The notes: generated from the letters alone by a model not told the origin. A stretch of DNA of 64,000 nucleotides from Desulfuromonas sp. DDH964 (GCF_001611275.1 NZ_CP015080.1:2856001-2920000), one strand, 5' to 3'. Counted from the stretch's first letter, positions 17,082 to 26,346 are shown. Translations and numbers: made by a program.

Positions 17082-18775
17082 GACGCTCTATTTTTACTCC
17101 CCTGCTGACCGCTGCCGGCCTGGTCCTGCTCGCCACCCCCGCCGCCTTCGCCGCCGGTGAGGAGATCTTCCAGATCGAACCGGGCTTCAAACTGGTTCCG
17201 GCGATCATCATGGTGGCCCTGCTCTGCGTCTACATTGGTGTCGGCTTCCTCTCCCGGGTCAACGAGACCTCGGGCTACTGGGTCGCCGGTCGCGGCATCG
17301 GCAAGTACGGCAACGGCGCCGCCATCGCCTCGGACTGGATGAGCGCCGCATCCTTCATGGGGGTGGCGGGTCTACTCTATCTCAAGGGGTGGTTCGGTCT
17401 CGGCTACATCATCGGCTGGACCGGCGGCTATGTCCTCCTGCTCTGCCTGCTCGCGGCCCAGATCCGCCGTTTCGGCAAGTACACCATTCCCGAGTTCCTC
17501 GGCGACCGTTACGACTGCCACTCGGTGCGCCTGATCGCCGCCGCCGTCACGGTAATCATCGCCATCACCTACTCCACGGCCCAGTTCAAGGGGATCGGCC
17601 TGATCTGCGGCTGGATCTTCGGCATGGATTACAATGCCAGCGTCTTCTTTGCCGCCGGCGTCGTCTGTGCATATCTGCTGATCTCCGGCATGGCCGGCGT
17701 CACCCGTAACCAGCAGATCCAGTACGTGGTGCTGATCTCCGCCTTCATGATCCCGCTCTGGATTTTGATCCGCAAGGCTGGCGGCGCCGGCATCCTGCCG
17801 CAGCTCGAGTACGGCAGCATCCTCTCCGATATCATGCAGGGGAAGGTCGCAACCGGCCATTTGACGCCGGGCGAGATCGAGCAGGTGCGCGAGGCCTACC
17901 TCCCCTGGGGCGGCGGCAACTTCTACCAGTTCATCGCCCTGGTCTTCACCCTGATGGTTGGCACCGCCGGCCTCCCCCACATCATGATCCGCTTCTATAC
18001 CGTCAAGAACGAGGATGTCGCCCGCAAGTCGGTCCTCTGGGGGCTCTTCTTCATCGGCCTGCTCTACTGGTCGTCGCCGGTCTACGCAGCGATGGGCAAG
18101 TTCTGGAATCCCCTCGGCGGCCAGGCAGTCGCCGACGTCATTATCCTCTCCGCCCCGGAAAAGGCGGGGCTGGGGATCGCCTTTATCGGCTACCTGGCGG
18201 CAGGCGCGATGGCGGCAGGGCTCTCCACCGTCGCCGGACTGCTGGTCGCCGGAGCCTCGGCGATCGCCCACGACTGGTACGCGACGATCTTCCGGCCCGG
18301 CTGCACCGACCGCCAGGCCCTCCATGTCGGCCGCATCTTTACCGCCATCCTCTGCGGCATCGTAATCCTGACCGCCCTCAACCCTCCGGCGCTGATCGCC
18401 CAGATCGTTGCCATGGCCTTTGCCATCGCCGGCAACACCATCTTCCCCGCCGTCGTTCTGGCCGTCTGGTACGGCAGGGCCAACAAGTATGGAGCCCTCG
18501 CCGGGATGGTCTGGGGCCTCGGGATGACCCTGATCGCCATGGCGGGGTGGATCGCCAGAATCCCCTTTTTCGGCGCCGACGGGCTGTTGCCGGCAACCTC
18601 TTCGGCCCTGATCGTCTGCCCGCTCGCCTTTCTCATCAATATCCTTGTCTCCAACTTGACCCACTCCCGGGTCACGGAAGAGTCGGCCGGTAAAATGGAC
18701 AATATCCTGCGCAAGCTGCACAACCTCCCCGGCTACGTCGAGGAGACGCCATCCCGAAGCGGGCCGGTGCATTGA
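17078..18775 (+). CDS. Sodium:solute symporter (VC_2705 / ActP-like)
   Basis: A 565-aa member of the sodium:solute symporter (SSS) family, starting with a hydrophobic signal-like segment (MRRSIFTPLLTAAGLVLLATPAAFA) and about 13 transmembrane helices. Motifs VNETSGYWVAGRGIGKYGNG and GLPHIMIRFYTVKNEDVARKSV are typical of the acetate/organic-acid branch. The DUF4212 partner upstream and the cNMP-CBS-DUF294 protein downstream match a known cluster type. Acetate is a likely substrate for a Geobacter-like organism, but this is inference. Confidence 0.85.
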   Translation: MRRSIFTPLLTAAGLVLLATPAAFAAGEEIFQIEPGFKLVPAIIMVALLCVYIGVGFLSRVNETSGYWVAGRGIGKYGNGAAIASDWMSAASFMGVAGLLYLKGWFGLGYIIGWTGGYVLLLCLLAAQIRRFGKYTIPEFLGDRYDCHSVRLIAAAVTVIIAITYSTAQFKGIGLICGWIFGMDYNASVFFAAGVVCAYLLISGMAGVTRNQQIQYVVLISAFMIPLWILIRKAGGAGILPQLEYGSILSDIMQGKVATGHLTPGEIEQVREAYLPWGGGNFYQFIALVFTLMVGTAGLPHIMIRFYTVKNEDVARKSVLWGLFFIGLLYWSSPVYAAMGKFWNPLGGQAVADVIILSAPEKAGLGIAFIGYLAAGAMAAGLSTVAGLLVAGASAIAHDWYATIFRPGCTDRQALHVGRIFTAILCGIVILTALNPPALIAQIVAMAFAIAGNTIFPAVVLAVWYGRANKYGALAGMVWGLGMTLIAMAGWIARIPFFGADGLLPATSSALIVCPLAFLINILVSNLTHSRVTEESAGKMDNILRKLHNLPGYVEETPSRSGPVH

Positions 18776-18776
18776 G

Positions 18777-19004
18777 ATGACTGCTGCCGACCAGAACGCC
18801 AGGATGCGGCTGCCCGGCGGACGCCAGCGCTGGGCCATGGGCTTTGCCGTCCTCGGCATGCTCCTGATGGGGGTCGATCTGCTGATGACCCGCAACTTCT
18901 TCGTCCACATCGCCGAGCTGATGGCGGCCAGCATCTTCTGCTTCGTCTGCGCCCTGCTCCTCGATCGGGGGTCGAACCGCGCCCGGCAGGGAGAAAGCGA
19001 CTGA
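18777..19004 (+). CDS. Small membrane protein of unknown function
   Basis: A 75-aa ORF starting one base after the symporter stop, with two hydrophobic stretches (about 20-37 and 43-62, around a MTRNFFVHIAEL link). I do not recognise the family. Tight spacing with the symporter suggests it is part of the same transcription unit and may be a further transporter accessory subunit. Confidence 0.55.
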   Translation: MTAADQNARMRLPGGRQRWAMGFAVLGMLLMGVDLLMTRNFFVHIAELMAASIFCFVCALLLDRGSNRARQGESD

Positions 19005-19011
19005 AATTGCG

Positions 19012-19040
19012 TTTACTTGCCCTACCCTTCGTGGTAAATT
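19012..19040 (+). promoter_or_regulatory. Promoter for the cNMP-CBS-DUF294 gene
   Basis: TTTACT (19012-19017), 17-nt spacer, TAAATT (19035-19040), about 85 bp before the ATG. The leader then holds an imperfect hairpin around GGACAGCTGTCC near 19066-19077. It implies the regulator can be made separately from the symporter. Confidence 0.45.
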
Positions 19041-19125
19041 TTCAGCCGTCCGCCGCAGCGTGCCGGACAGCTGTCCAGCACGGACTTGATTCGATTTTCG
19101 CCCCAGCGCCACCAGGTCCCCGGTT

Positions 19126-21039
19126 ATGAGCCTGATCCATCACCTCCGCGAAACCGAGCCCTTCAATACCCTCCCCGAAGCCCTGTTTCAGGAGCTGAGT
19201 GCGGCGGCCGTGGTATCGACCTTTCCGGCCGGCACCTTCATCTTCCAGCAGAATGATGCCCCGACCGGTTACCTCTACCTGATCAAGGAGGGACTGGTCG
19301 AAATCACCGTGCTCACCCCGGGCGGCATCGATATGGTCGTCGATTACCGCAAGGAGGGGCAGTTCTTCGGCGGCACCCCGATCTTTACCGGCGAGCCCTA
19401 CACCGGCGGCGCCAGGACCCTGAAACCGACCTCTTGCTACCTGATCCCGCAGGAGATTCTGCGCCGCCTGCAGCGCGACTACCCGCAGGTCGGCGGCTAC
19501 TTTACCCGCCTGGTCCTCTCGCGGGTGCGGGACCTCTACTCGGACATCGTCCGCGACCATGGCCAGAAGGCGCTGACGCAGATGGAGGCCTACCCCTTCA
19601 AGAAGCGCCTGTCGGAGATCATGGTCTCCCCGGTCGAGTGCTGCGCTCCGCAGGAGAGTGCCCAGCAGGTCGCCCGCCAGTTGACGGAAAAGAAGATCGG
19701 CTCGGTCCTGGTGACCGACGAAAACCGCAAGATCCTCGGCATCATCACCGGCAAAGACCTGGTCACCAAGGTCATCGCCCCGGAGAATGTCGATCCGCGC
19801 CAGATCACGGCCCGTGAAATCATGCAACCCCACCCCTACGGCATGGGCCCGGAGACCTACATGTACGAGGCGATGGCCTACATGACCGGCCATCGCCTCA
19901 AGCACCTGCCGGTGGTCGATCGCGGCGAACCGGTCGGCATCGTCAGTCTGCGCGACCTGCTCCGCTACCGCAGCCAGAAGGCGATGCTGCTCCTCGGCAA
20001 CATCCGCGAGGAAGGGACCATCGCGGGACTCGCGGCCATCCGCCGGGAGATCGTCACTGTCGCCCGCACCCTCCTCTCGGAAACCCGCAGCACCCCCGAG
20101 GTGATGGAGATCCTCAGCTACATCCACCACGGCATCATCAAGCGGGTCTTCGACCTCTGCCTGGCCGAAATGGCCGCCGAGGGGCATCAGCCGCCGCAGG
20201 TACGCTACTGCTTCCTGATCATGGGGAGCGGCGGCCGGCGCGAGATGCTGCTCAGCCCCGACCAGGACCACGGCTTCATCTTCGAGAACGTGCCGGACGC
20301 CAGGATGGCGGAAATCGATGCCTTCTTCATCCCCCTCGCCGAGAAGGTGGTCACCTCCCTGCACCAGGTCGGCTATCCCCTCTGCAGCGGCAACGTCATG
20401 GCCAGCAACCCGCTCTGGCGGGGACGGCTGCAGGACTGGCAGGCCCGTATCCGCGACTGGGTCAACGACCCCGAACCGCAGAAGGTGCGCTATTCGTCAA
20501 TCTTCTTCGATTTCGCGCCGCTGGCTGGCGACCCGGCCCTCGCCCAGAGCCTGCGCGAGGTGGTCAACCGCGAGATCCGCGAGTTCCAGGCCTTTCTCTA
20601 CCACATGATGGCCCTCGACCTGCGCTACAAGGTGCCGGTTGGCCTCCTCGGCCGTTTTCTGGTGGAGAAGAGCGGTCCGCACAAGGGGGAGCTGTCGGTC
20701 AAGCAGGGGGGGAGCATCTACATCGTCGACTGCATCCGGATGTTCGCTCTGGAGAAGGAACTGCACGAAATCACCACCCTCGACCGCCTCAAGGCGCTGG
20801 TCGAGCGCAATGTCTTTTCGGCGGAGACCGCCGAACATATCCGCGCCGCTTTCGAGGCGCTGATCTTCCTGCGCCTGCGCAACGAGATCGCCCTGATCGA
20901 GGCGGGTAGCGAACCGGGCCACTTCCTCGACCCGGCCACCCTGACCCGCAACGAGCAGGACCTGCTGCGGGAGTCATTCCACGCCGTCAGCAAGCTGCAG
21001 GACGCCACCAAGCGCCATTTCGCCCGCACCCCCTTCTGA
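19126..21039 (+). CDS. cNMP-binding / CBS-pair / DUF294 nucleotidyltransferase protein
   Basis: A 637-aa cytoplasmic signalling protein. Domains in order: cyclic-nucleotide-binding fold (~10-130), two CBS domains (~165-285, EIMVSPVECCAPQESAQQV and EIMQPHPYGMGPETYMYEA), DUF294 nucleotidyltransferase with GSGGRREMLLSPDQDHG (~365-385, GS...D.D metal pattern as in GlnD), and a helical DUF294-C domain to the end. This architecture is often found beside DUF4212/SSS symporters and is thought to regulate them, but the modified target is not known. It ends 12 bp from the convergent hydA stop. Confidence 0.85.
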   Translation: MSLIHHLRETEPFNTLPEALFQELSAAAVVSTFPAGTFIFQQNDAPTGYLYLIKEGLVEITVLTPGGIDMVVDYRKEGQFFGGTPIFTGEPYTGGARTLKPTSCYLIPQEILRRLQRDYPQVGGYFTRLVLSRVRDLYSDIVRDHGQKALTQMEAYPFKKRLSEIMVSPVECCAPQESAQQVARQLTEKKIGSVLVTDENRKILGIITGKDLVTKVIAPENVDPRQITAREIMQPHPYGMGPETYMYEAMAYMTGHRLKHLPVVDRGEPVGIVSLRDLLRYRSQKAMLLLGNIREEGTIAGLAAIRREIVTVARTLLSETRSTPEVMEILSYIHHGIIKRVFDLCLAEMAAEGHQPPQVRYCFLIMGSGGRREMLLSPDQDHGFIFENVPDARMAEIDAFFIPLAEKVVTSLHQVGYPLCSGNVMASNPLWRGRLQDWQARIRDWVNDPEPQKVRYSSIFFDFAPLAGDPALAQSLREVVNREIREFQAFLYHMMALDLRYKVPVGLLGRFLVEKSGPHKGELSVKQGGSIYIVDCIRMFALEKELHEITTLDRLKALVERNVFSAETAEHIRAAFEALIFLRLRNEIALIEAGSEPGHFLDPATLTRNEQDLLRESFHAVSKLQDATKRHFARTPF

Positions 21040-21051
21040 CCCAGCCAGCCT

Positions 21052-22287
21052 TCAGACTACCTTAAGCAGGTGCACCGCGCAGGAGATGCACGGATCGTAG
21101 GCACGCACTATGCGTCCGGCCCGCTCCAGCAGCACCGCTTCATCACTAACTCCCTGCAGGTCGGCCAGCAACTGGGCTTCCAGCGCCGCCTGGTTGATTG
21201 CCGTCGGGGTGACGATGTCGACTTTGGCAATGCGGCCGAAATCATCGACCACATAGTGATGGAGCAAGAGTCCGCGCGGCGCTTCGCAAAGGGCGGTTCC
21301 GATTCCTGCATCCGCCTGCCAGTCGGCAAGGGTCACTTCTCCCGGCTTGGCCCCGGCCAGTTCCTGCGCCAGTGCCGCCACCCGCGCCAGGGCCTTGCCG
21401 AGTTCCTGGACCTGGGCGACGTTGTTGCCATGAATGCCGAACCCCGCCATTGCCTCATCCCCGGCCATCTCCTCCCGGGCCAGCGCACCGGTCAGCAGGG
21501 GGTGCTGGCGGCTTCCCGACTGCTTGGCGTGGGAATAGCCGACGACCACCTCGGCAAAGAGTTCCCGGCACGCTGCCGCCGCAACCCGCCGACCGTCGCC
21601 CAGGACCAGTTCCTCCCCCCACAATGGCAACGGGCCAGGGGCGGCAACCGCCATCCGGGTGCCGATGGCCGCCGCATGGGCGGGATAATTCTCCTCCCGG
21701 CAAAAGATGCCGAGCAAGGTTTCGAGCTCTGCCTGCCGCGCGCGGCTCTCCTCAGCCAAGGCGGCGAGGGCGCCCGGATCGGGAGTGCTGAGGACACCGC
21801 CAATCTCGACATTGACCGGGTGGATCGGCCGTCCCCCGGCCAGGGCCTGGATGCGGTTGCCAAAAGCCTTCAATTCGAGCCCGGCCGCCGCCAGCGGGTG
21901 GCCGGCACGGGCCAGGTCGAGCAGGCTGGCGTGGCCGGTCAGGTCGGGAAGAATCAGGCAGAAGAGGTGCAGGGCATGGCTCTCGATATGCCCTCCCAGC
22001 AGCAGCAGTTCACGGATCCCCCGGGCCAGCGGCGGGATGGCAATCCCCATCGCCGCCTCCAGGGCCATGGCGGCGGCCACCCGGTGAACGGCGGAGCAGA
22101 TGGCGCAGATCCGGCAGACCAGGGCCGGCACCTCGCGACAATGGCGACCGACCAGCAGTGCTTCGAAGAGCCGTGGCGACTCCTCGAGGGCGAGCCGGAC
22201 ATCGACCAGTTTTCCCGCCTCGAGTACCAGATCGACGCGGCCATGTCCCTCGACCCGGGTCAGCGGTGTCAAATGCAGGACGCTCAT
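21052..22287 (-). CDS. hydA: [NiFe] hydrogenase large (alpha) subunit, group 3b-like
   Basis: Catalytic subunit, 411 aa, of a cytosolic bidirectional hydrogenase. Both Ni-Fe ligand pairs are present: CRICAICSAVH with Cys61 and Cys64, and C-terminal DPCISCAVH with Cys400 and Cys403. Only five residues follow the last His, so any maturation cleavage would remove a very short tail. Gene order hydB-hydG-hydD-hydA, with hydD and hydA overlapping by four bases, is that of sulfhydrogenase/group 3b enzymes coupling H2 to NAD(P)H. No maturation genes are in the window. GAGGAGG precedes the ATG. Confidence 0.9.
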   Translation of the reverse strand: MSVLHLTPLTRVEGHGRVDLVLEAGKLVDVRLALEESPRLFEALLVGRHCREVPALVCRICAICSAVHRVAAAMALEAAMGIAIPPLARGIRELLLLGGHIESHALHLFCLILPDLTGHASLLDLARAGHPLAAAGLELKAFGNRIQALAGGRPIHPVNVEIGGVLSTPDPGALAALAEESRARQAELETLLGIFCREENYPAHAAAIGTRMAVAAPGPLPLWGEELVLGDGRRVAAAACRELFAEVVVGYSHAKQSGSRQHPLLTGALAREEMAGDEAMAGFGIHGNNVAQVQELGKALARVAALAQELAGAKPGEVTLADWQADAGIGTALCEAPRGLLLHHYVVDDFGRIAKVDIVTPTAINQAALEAQLLADLQGVSDEAVLLERAGRIVRAYDPCISCAVHLLKVV

Positions 22288-23027
22288 GCCTCCTCCCCGA
22301 ACCGTCTCAGCCGTGCCCGGATCTCCCGCTCATTCAGCCCGGTTTCGAGCAGCAGGCGGAATTCCTCGCCGCGGTTGGCCTCCGCCACCATCCCCCGGCA
22401 CCCCTCGCAGGCGACCCCGAAGCTGGGGCAGCGGGCCTGGCACCCGGCCCGGATTACCGGCCCGAGGCAGGGAATACGGCGCTCGATGAGGAGGCAGAGA
22501 TTTTCCCGCTGCCGGCATTCCATGCAGACCGGGTAGTCACTAGCGGCCGGCAGGCCGCCCCGGGCCAGGGAGCCAAAGAGCGCCACCAGCTCCGCCCCTT
22601 CCGGCGGGCAACCGGGGATCTCCAGGTCGACCTGGACGAAGCGGGAGAGGGGCTGCGGCGGGAAGCTTTCCTCGACCGCCTCCGGCGCGCCGTACACCGA
22701 AGCCACCAGCGCATCGCGATCGCCGCTGGCGAGGGCGTTGACGCCGCCACTGAGGGCACAGGCACCGACCGCGACCAGGCGGTCGGCACGGCGCCGCAGG
22801 GCGAGCAGGGTCGAAAGCTGGGCCGGTGAGGAGACCGAGCCTTCGATCACTGCCACATCCAGGGCGCCGCCGGGGTCGGGGGCCGATGAGGCCATGGAAA
22901 AAGCAACGACCGAGAGGCGCGCCGCCAGGGGGACGAGGTCGGCGGTCATGTTGAGCAGGGTCAGCTGGCAGCCGCTGCAGGAGGTGAGGCGGGCAAAGCC
23001 GCAAACCAGGGGGGTGCTGGAAGACAT
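22284..23027 (-). CDS. hydD: [NiFe] hydrogenase small (delta) subunit
   Basis: A 247-aa Fe-S electron-transfer subunit. The N-terminal domain has the proximal-cluster cysteines: CSGCQLTLLN, GACALSGG and PGCPPEG. The C-terminal part is cysteine-rich (CMECRQRENLC, CLGP, GCQARCPSFGVACEGCRG), fitting two more [4Fe-4S] clusters as in group 3b small subunits. It passes electrons between HydA and the HydG/HydB module and overlaps hydA by four bases. Confidence 0.88.
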   Translation of the reverse strand: MSSSTPLVCGFARLTSCSGCQLTLLNMTADLVPLAARLSVVAFSMASSAPDPGGALDVAVIEGSVSSPAQLSTLLALRRRADRLVAVGACALSGGVNALASGDRDALVASVYGAPEAVEESFPPQPLSRFVQVDLEIPGCPPEGAELVALFGSLARGGLPAASDYPVCMECRQRENLCLLIERRIPCLGPVIRAGCQARCPSFGVACEGCRGMVAEANRGEEFRLLLETGLNEREIRARLRRFGEEA

Positions 23028-23028
23028 A

Positions 23029-23856
23029 TCAGATGGCTCCTTCCATGCCCCGCAACTGGCGCAGGGAGAAGACCGGTCCTTCGCGGCAGATATAGCGCCC
23101 CGCGGTTACACAGTGACAGCAGACGCCCACCCCGCATTTCATGCGGCGCTCCAGGGTGGCAAAGATCCGCTCCGGCGCCATGCCGAGTCCGGCCAGTTCT
23201 TCGAGGACGCAGCCATACAGCACCGGCGGGCCACAGACGGCCGCGACGGTGCGCTCGGGGACAAAGACCAGGTCGGACAGGAGTTCACCGACCAGCCCGA
23301 GCCGGCAGACCGGGCCTTCGCCGGCCCAGGGGAGTTCGGTGGCAAAATCGACGGAAAAACGCAGGCGCAGCTGCCCCTGGCGCGCCAGTTTTTCGAGTTC
23401 GGCGCGGAACAGCAGCAGCTCCGGGTCGCGGCTGCCGTAAAGGAGGATGATCTCCCCAAACGCCGACCTCTCCTCGACCAGCACCTGCAACAGACCCTGC
23501 AGCGGCGCCATCCCCAAGCCACCGGCGATGAGCAGCACGTCCTCGCCCCGGAAATCGGCGAGGGGGAAGCCGTTGCCAAAGGGTCCGCGCAGACCGATAG
23601 CGGCCCCTTCCGGCAACCGGTAGAGCGCGTCGGTGACCCGGCCGGCGCGGCGGATGCAGGTATCGAAACTGTAGCCATCCCCGCAGCGGGCGGGGGAAAC
23701 CGGAAAGGCGCCGATCCCGGGGAGGGAGATTTCGACGAACTGGCCGGGACGGAGCGGCAGCTCCTCACTGCAGTAAATCCGGAAAACGTGGTGATCGGGG
23801 ACGCGACGGTCGAGGGTCTCCAGGCGCGCCGGTACGGGAAGAAAGTCGATGGTCAT
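23029..23856 (-). CDS. hydG: Hydrogenase FAD/NAD(P)-binding (gamma) subunit
   Basis: A 275-aa ferredoxin-NADP reductase-like subunit. It has an FAD-binding barrel (LRPGQFVEISLPGIGAFPVS, GRVTDALYRLPEG), an NAD(P)-binding half (LLIAGGLGMAPLQGLL, VAAVCGPPVLY) and a C-terminal [2Fe-2S] site with spaced cysteines in KCGVGVCCHCVTAGRYIC. It is the nucleotide-side module of the HydBGDA enzyme. Overlaps hydB by four bases; hydD follows after one base. Confidence 0.9.
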   Translation of the reverse strand: MTIDFLPVPARLETLDRRVPDHHVFRIYCSEELPLRPGQFVEISLPGIGAFPVSPARCGDGYSFDTCIRRAGRVTDALYRLPEGAAIGLRGPFGNGFPLADFRGEDVLLIAGGLGMAPLQGLLQVLVEERSAFGEIILLYGSRDPELLLFRAELEKLARQGQLRLRFSVDFATELPWAGEGPVCRLGLVGELLSDLVFVPERTVAAVCGPPVLYGCVLEELAGLGMAPERIFATLERRMKCGVGVCCHCVTAGRYICREGPVFSLRQLRGMEGAI

Positions 23857-24788
23857 GGCGCACCTCCGCCATCGATACTTTGCGCCAGCAGCTCGATGTC
23901 GATCTCCACCGGACAGGCCCGGCGACAGCGGCCGCAGCCGACGCAGGCGGCCCGCCCGCGGTCATCACCAAACCCGAACCACTTGTGCTCACAGCGGAAA
24001 CGGAGTCGCTCGGCGCGATCGGGGCGAAAGTTATGGCCACCGGCCACCAGGGCGTGGCTGGTGAAAAAACAGTTGTCCCAGATCCGGCTGCGGGTTGCGC
24101 TCCCCGCGGCGTCGACGCGATCGACGACATCGAAACAGTAGCAGGTCGGGCAGACGGCGGAACAGACACCGCAGGAGAGGCAGCGCCGCGCCGTCTCGGC
24201 CCACAACGGCAACTCCCGACTGGCAACGAAACGCTCGGCAAATTCGGGGCTGCGCTCCCGGGGGCGGGAGGAGGGTAAGACGGGCAGCGCGCTCAGGGGG
24301 GCGGCGTTAAGACCCACCGCCGCCGCACCGTCGCGGCCTGCGGGGGACCCGAAGTAGGCGCCCGCCGCCGTCAGGAAGAGGTCGCAGGGGGGCGGGCTTG
24401 CCCAGGGCGGGCAGCAGCAGTCCTGGCCGGGCTCACAGGCGCAACCGACCAGGAAGAGACTTTCCCGCCGCGAACGATAGGAGGGATCCTCGGCCAGAAC
24501 CCGATCGAGGTAGGCGATGCCGGCCAGATCGCAGGCGGCGATGCCGACCAGGGCGAGGGGCCGGGTTTCGGCTTGTGGCGCCGGCGGGGCATCGGATTCG
24601 CTCCAGAGAGTTTCGACCGGGGGGAGCAGATATTTTTTCGGCGGCAGCAGCGGCAAATCCGCAGCAGGAAGTTCCGGCCAGGCCGTAACAGGGCCAAGGC
24701 GCACAACGCCGTCCGCACCGCGAAGCGGTCCATGGACCCGGTAGGTCCGGTTTAGCCAATCGAATAGTTCCGCCATCACGGCCAGCAT
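23853..24788 (-). CDS. hydB: Hydrogenase 4Fe-4S (beta) subunit
   Basis: A 311-aa iron-sulfur subunit. The C-terminal third carries two ferredoxin-type cluster motifs, CLSCGVCSAVCPTCYC and CVGCGRCRRACPVEID; the N-terminal part resembles the sulfhydrogenase beta subunit (GIAACDLAGIAYLDRVLAEDP and the CACEPGQDCCCP patch). First gene of the hydrogenase operon. ATG 24788 has AGGA at a good distance; ATG 24776 is an alternative. Confidence 0.85.
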   Translation of the reverse strand: MLAVMAELFDWLNRTYRVHGPLRGADGVVRLGPVTAWPELPAADLPLLPPKKYLLPPVETLWSESDAPPAPQAETRPLALVGIAACDLAGIAYLDRVLAEDPSYRSRRESLFLVGCACEPGQDCCCPPWASPPPCDLFLTAAGAYFGSPAGRDGAAAVGLNAAPLSALPVLPSSRPRERSPEFAERFVASRELPLWAETARRCLSCGVCSAVCPTCYCFDVVDRVDAAGSATRSRIWDNCFFTSHALVAGGHNFRPDRAERLRFRCEHKWFGFGDDRGRAACVGCGRCRRACPVEIDIELLAQSIDGGGAP

Positions 24789-24834
24789 ACCCCGTCCTGC
24801 GATTAAATACTGTTAACGCTCCCTGCCAGCCTTC

Positions 24835-24862
24835 ATTCTAGCACCGCAAGAGAGCGCTGCAA
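24835..24862 (-). promoter_or_regulatory. Promoter for the hydBGDA operon
   Basis: Minus-strand TTGCAG (24857-24862), 16-nt spacer ending in TGC, then TAGAAT (24835-24840), an extended -10 arrangement. It lies about 50 bp upstream of the hydB start. Confidence 0.45.
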
Positions 24863-24928
24863 TCAAGAAGACGATCTGGAGGGATGACGTCAGCAGGCGA
24901 GGCTGCTAGACTGGGCGCGAGGAGAGCG

Positions 24929-25867
24929 ATGCCGCCAACCAGCCCCGAAACAATTCGTGAAGAACCGTTGCAAGCCCTGCCGCCACAGGCCGATCTTCCC
25001 GATGGCGCACAGAAGGCGCTGCGCGTCTGCGCCCTGGTCCTGGAAGCGCGCGGCATCCCCTTTCAGGTCGTCTCCGGCGAAGGGGCCGGCCACCTGGAAG
25101 TGCCGGCGAGTTTTCATGCCCGGGCCTGCCGCGAGCTCGCCCTCTACCGGGACGAAAACCGCGACTGGCCGCCGCTGCTGGTCTCCCCCGCCTCCGTGCC
25201 GGCTCCCACCGGCTACGCGACCCTCTCCATCCTCGCCCTGCTGGCACTCTTCCACGTCCTGGTTCATGGCGGCTTTACCAGCCTCGGGCTGAGCAGCGCC
25301 AACTGGCTGGCGGCAGGGGCGGCCAACAGTGCGCTCATCCTGGCCGGCGACTGGTGGCGGCCGCTGACCGCCCTGACCCTGCACGCCGACAATCTCCATC
25401 TCCTCGGCAACCTGCTGCTCGGAGCACCGCTGGTCCTCCGTCTTTGCCGGGAGCTTGGCAGCGGCACCGGGTGGGCACTGGTATTGGCCAGCGGGGCGCT
25501 CGGCAACCTCAGCAACTGCCTGTTTCAGGCCCCTTCGCATATCTCCATCGGCGCCTCGACGGCGCTCTTCGGCGGGCTCGGTCTCCTGGCCGGGCTGGCG
25601 CTGGTCCGCGGTCGTCGGGCCCGACTGCGGGACCGGGTCCTGCCGGTGGCGGCGGCCCTGGGGCTGCTGGCGCTCCTCGGCACCGGTGACGGCAACACCG
25701 ACATTCTGGCGCACCTGGGCGGATTTTTCTGGGGCATGATTCTCGGTCTGCCGGCGGGAATGGGGCGGGAACAGGGCGCGCCCGGAGCACGCTTCGACTG
25801 GCTGCTGGGGGGAGTGAGCGCCGCCCTGCTTGGCGGCGCCTGGTGGGCGGCCCTGAGGTTGGCTTAG
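24929..25867 (+). CDS. Rhomboid-family intramembrane serine protease
   Basis: A 312-aa protein with a ~85-residue cytoplasmic N-terminal domain and about seven transmembrane helices. The catalytic pair is visible: Ser210 in GASTALFGG and His262 in LAHLGGFFWG; HADNLHLLGNLLLG is the conserved first-loop/helix motif. Start ATG 24929 has GAGGAGAG just upstream. The soluble N-terminal part (ALVLEARGIPFQVVSGEG) resembles the small DUF2007-like domains fused to some rhomboids. Substrate unknown. The stop overlaps the stop of the convergent CHC2 gene. Confidence 0.85.
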   Translation: MPPTSPETIREEPLQALPPQADLPDGAQKALRVCALVLEARGIPFQVVSGEGAGHLEVPASFHARACRELALYRDENRDWPPLLVSPASVPAPTGYATLSILALLALFHVLVHGGFTSLGLSSANWLAAGAANSALILAGDWWRPLTALTLHADNLHLLGNLLLGAPLVLRLCRELGSGTGWALVLASGALGNLSNCLFQAPSHISIGASTALFGGLGLLAGLALVRGRRARLRDRVLPVAAALGLLALLGTGDGNTDILAHLGGFFWGMILGLPAGMGREQGAPGARFDWLLGGVSAALLGGAWWAALRLA

Positions 25868-26154
25868 GGGGCGGGCGGCAGGCCGGTTTCCCGCTCCAGC
25901 CAGGCGATGGCCGTATCGAGATCGCAGCGGCGGGCCAGCTTGACCAGACCGACGACGTCGCCACTGGCGTCGCAGCGAAAGCACTGGAAATGGCCATCCT
26001 TGATCACCAGCTCCGGGGTTCCCTGGCGCCGGGGCTGACAGCCGGGGCAATAGTAGTGGGCCCCCTTCTGCACCAGGCCAAGGTCACCGGCGACCTTCTC
26101 CACCGCGTGGCGGCGGCTGACCAGTTCGTCGATTGTCTTGCGTTCCAGGGTCAT
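25864..26154 (-). CDS. Stand-alone CHC2 zinc-finger protein
   Basis: A 96-aa protein containing only a DnaG-primase-type CHC2 zinc ribbon: YYCPGC ... HFQCFRCDASGDVVGLVKLA, as in the N-terminal domain of DnaG (C-x2-C ... C-x2-C, then GGDV). No primase core follows. ATG 26154 is preferred over 26169 because AGGAG lies five bases before it. It may bind DNA; nothing in the context tells its job. It ends inside the last four bases of the rhomboid gene. Confidence 0.75.
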   Translation of the reverse strand: MTLERKTIDELVSRRHAVEKVAGDLGLVQKGAHYYCPGCQPRRQGTPELVIKDGHFQCFRCDASGDVVGLVKLARRCDLDTAIAWLERETGLPPAP

Positions 26155-26269
26155 GACCACTCCTGTCATAATGGAGACAAGGCCAGTTTACCCGGAGGCT
26201 GGAGATCGGCAACCAGCGCCAGGACAAAAAAGGAGCCAGCGCATAATCCGCTGACTCCTTGATTTTGTT

Positions 26270-26346
<77 letters not shown>

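Noticed and set aside
24890-26050. A 386-codon minus-strand ORF antisense to the rhomboid gene
   Set aside because: The rhomboid catalytic motifs are clear on the plus strand; the antisense product is Gln/Gly/Arg low complexity.
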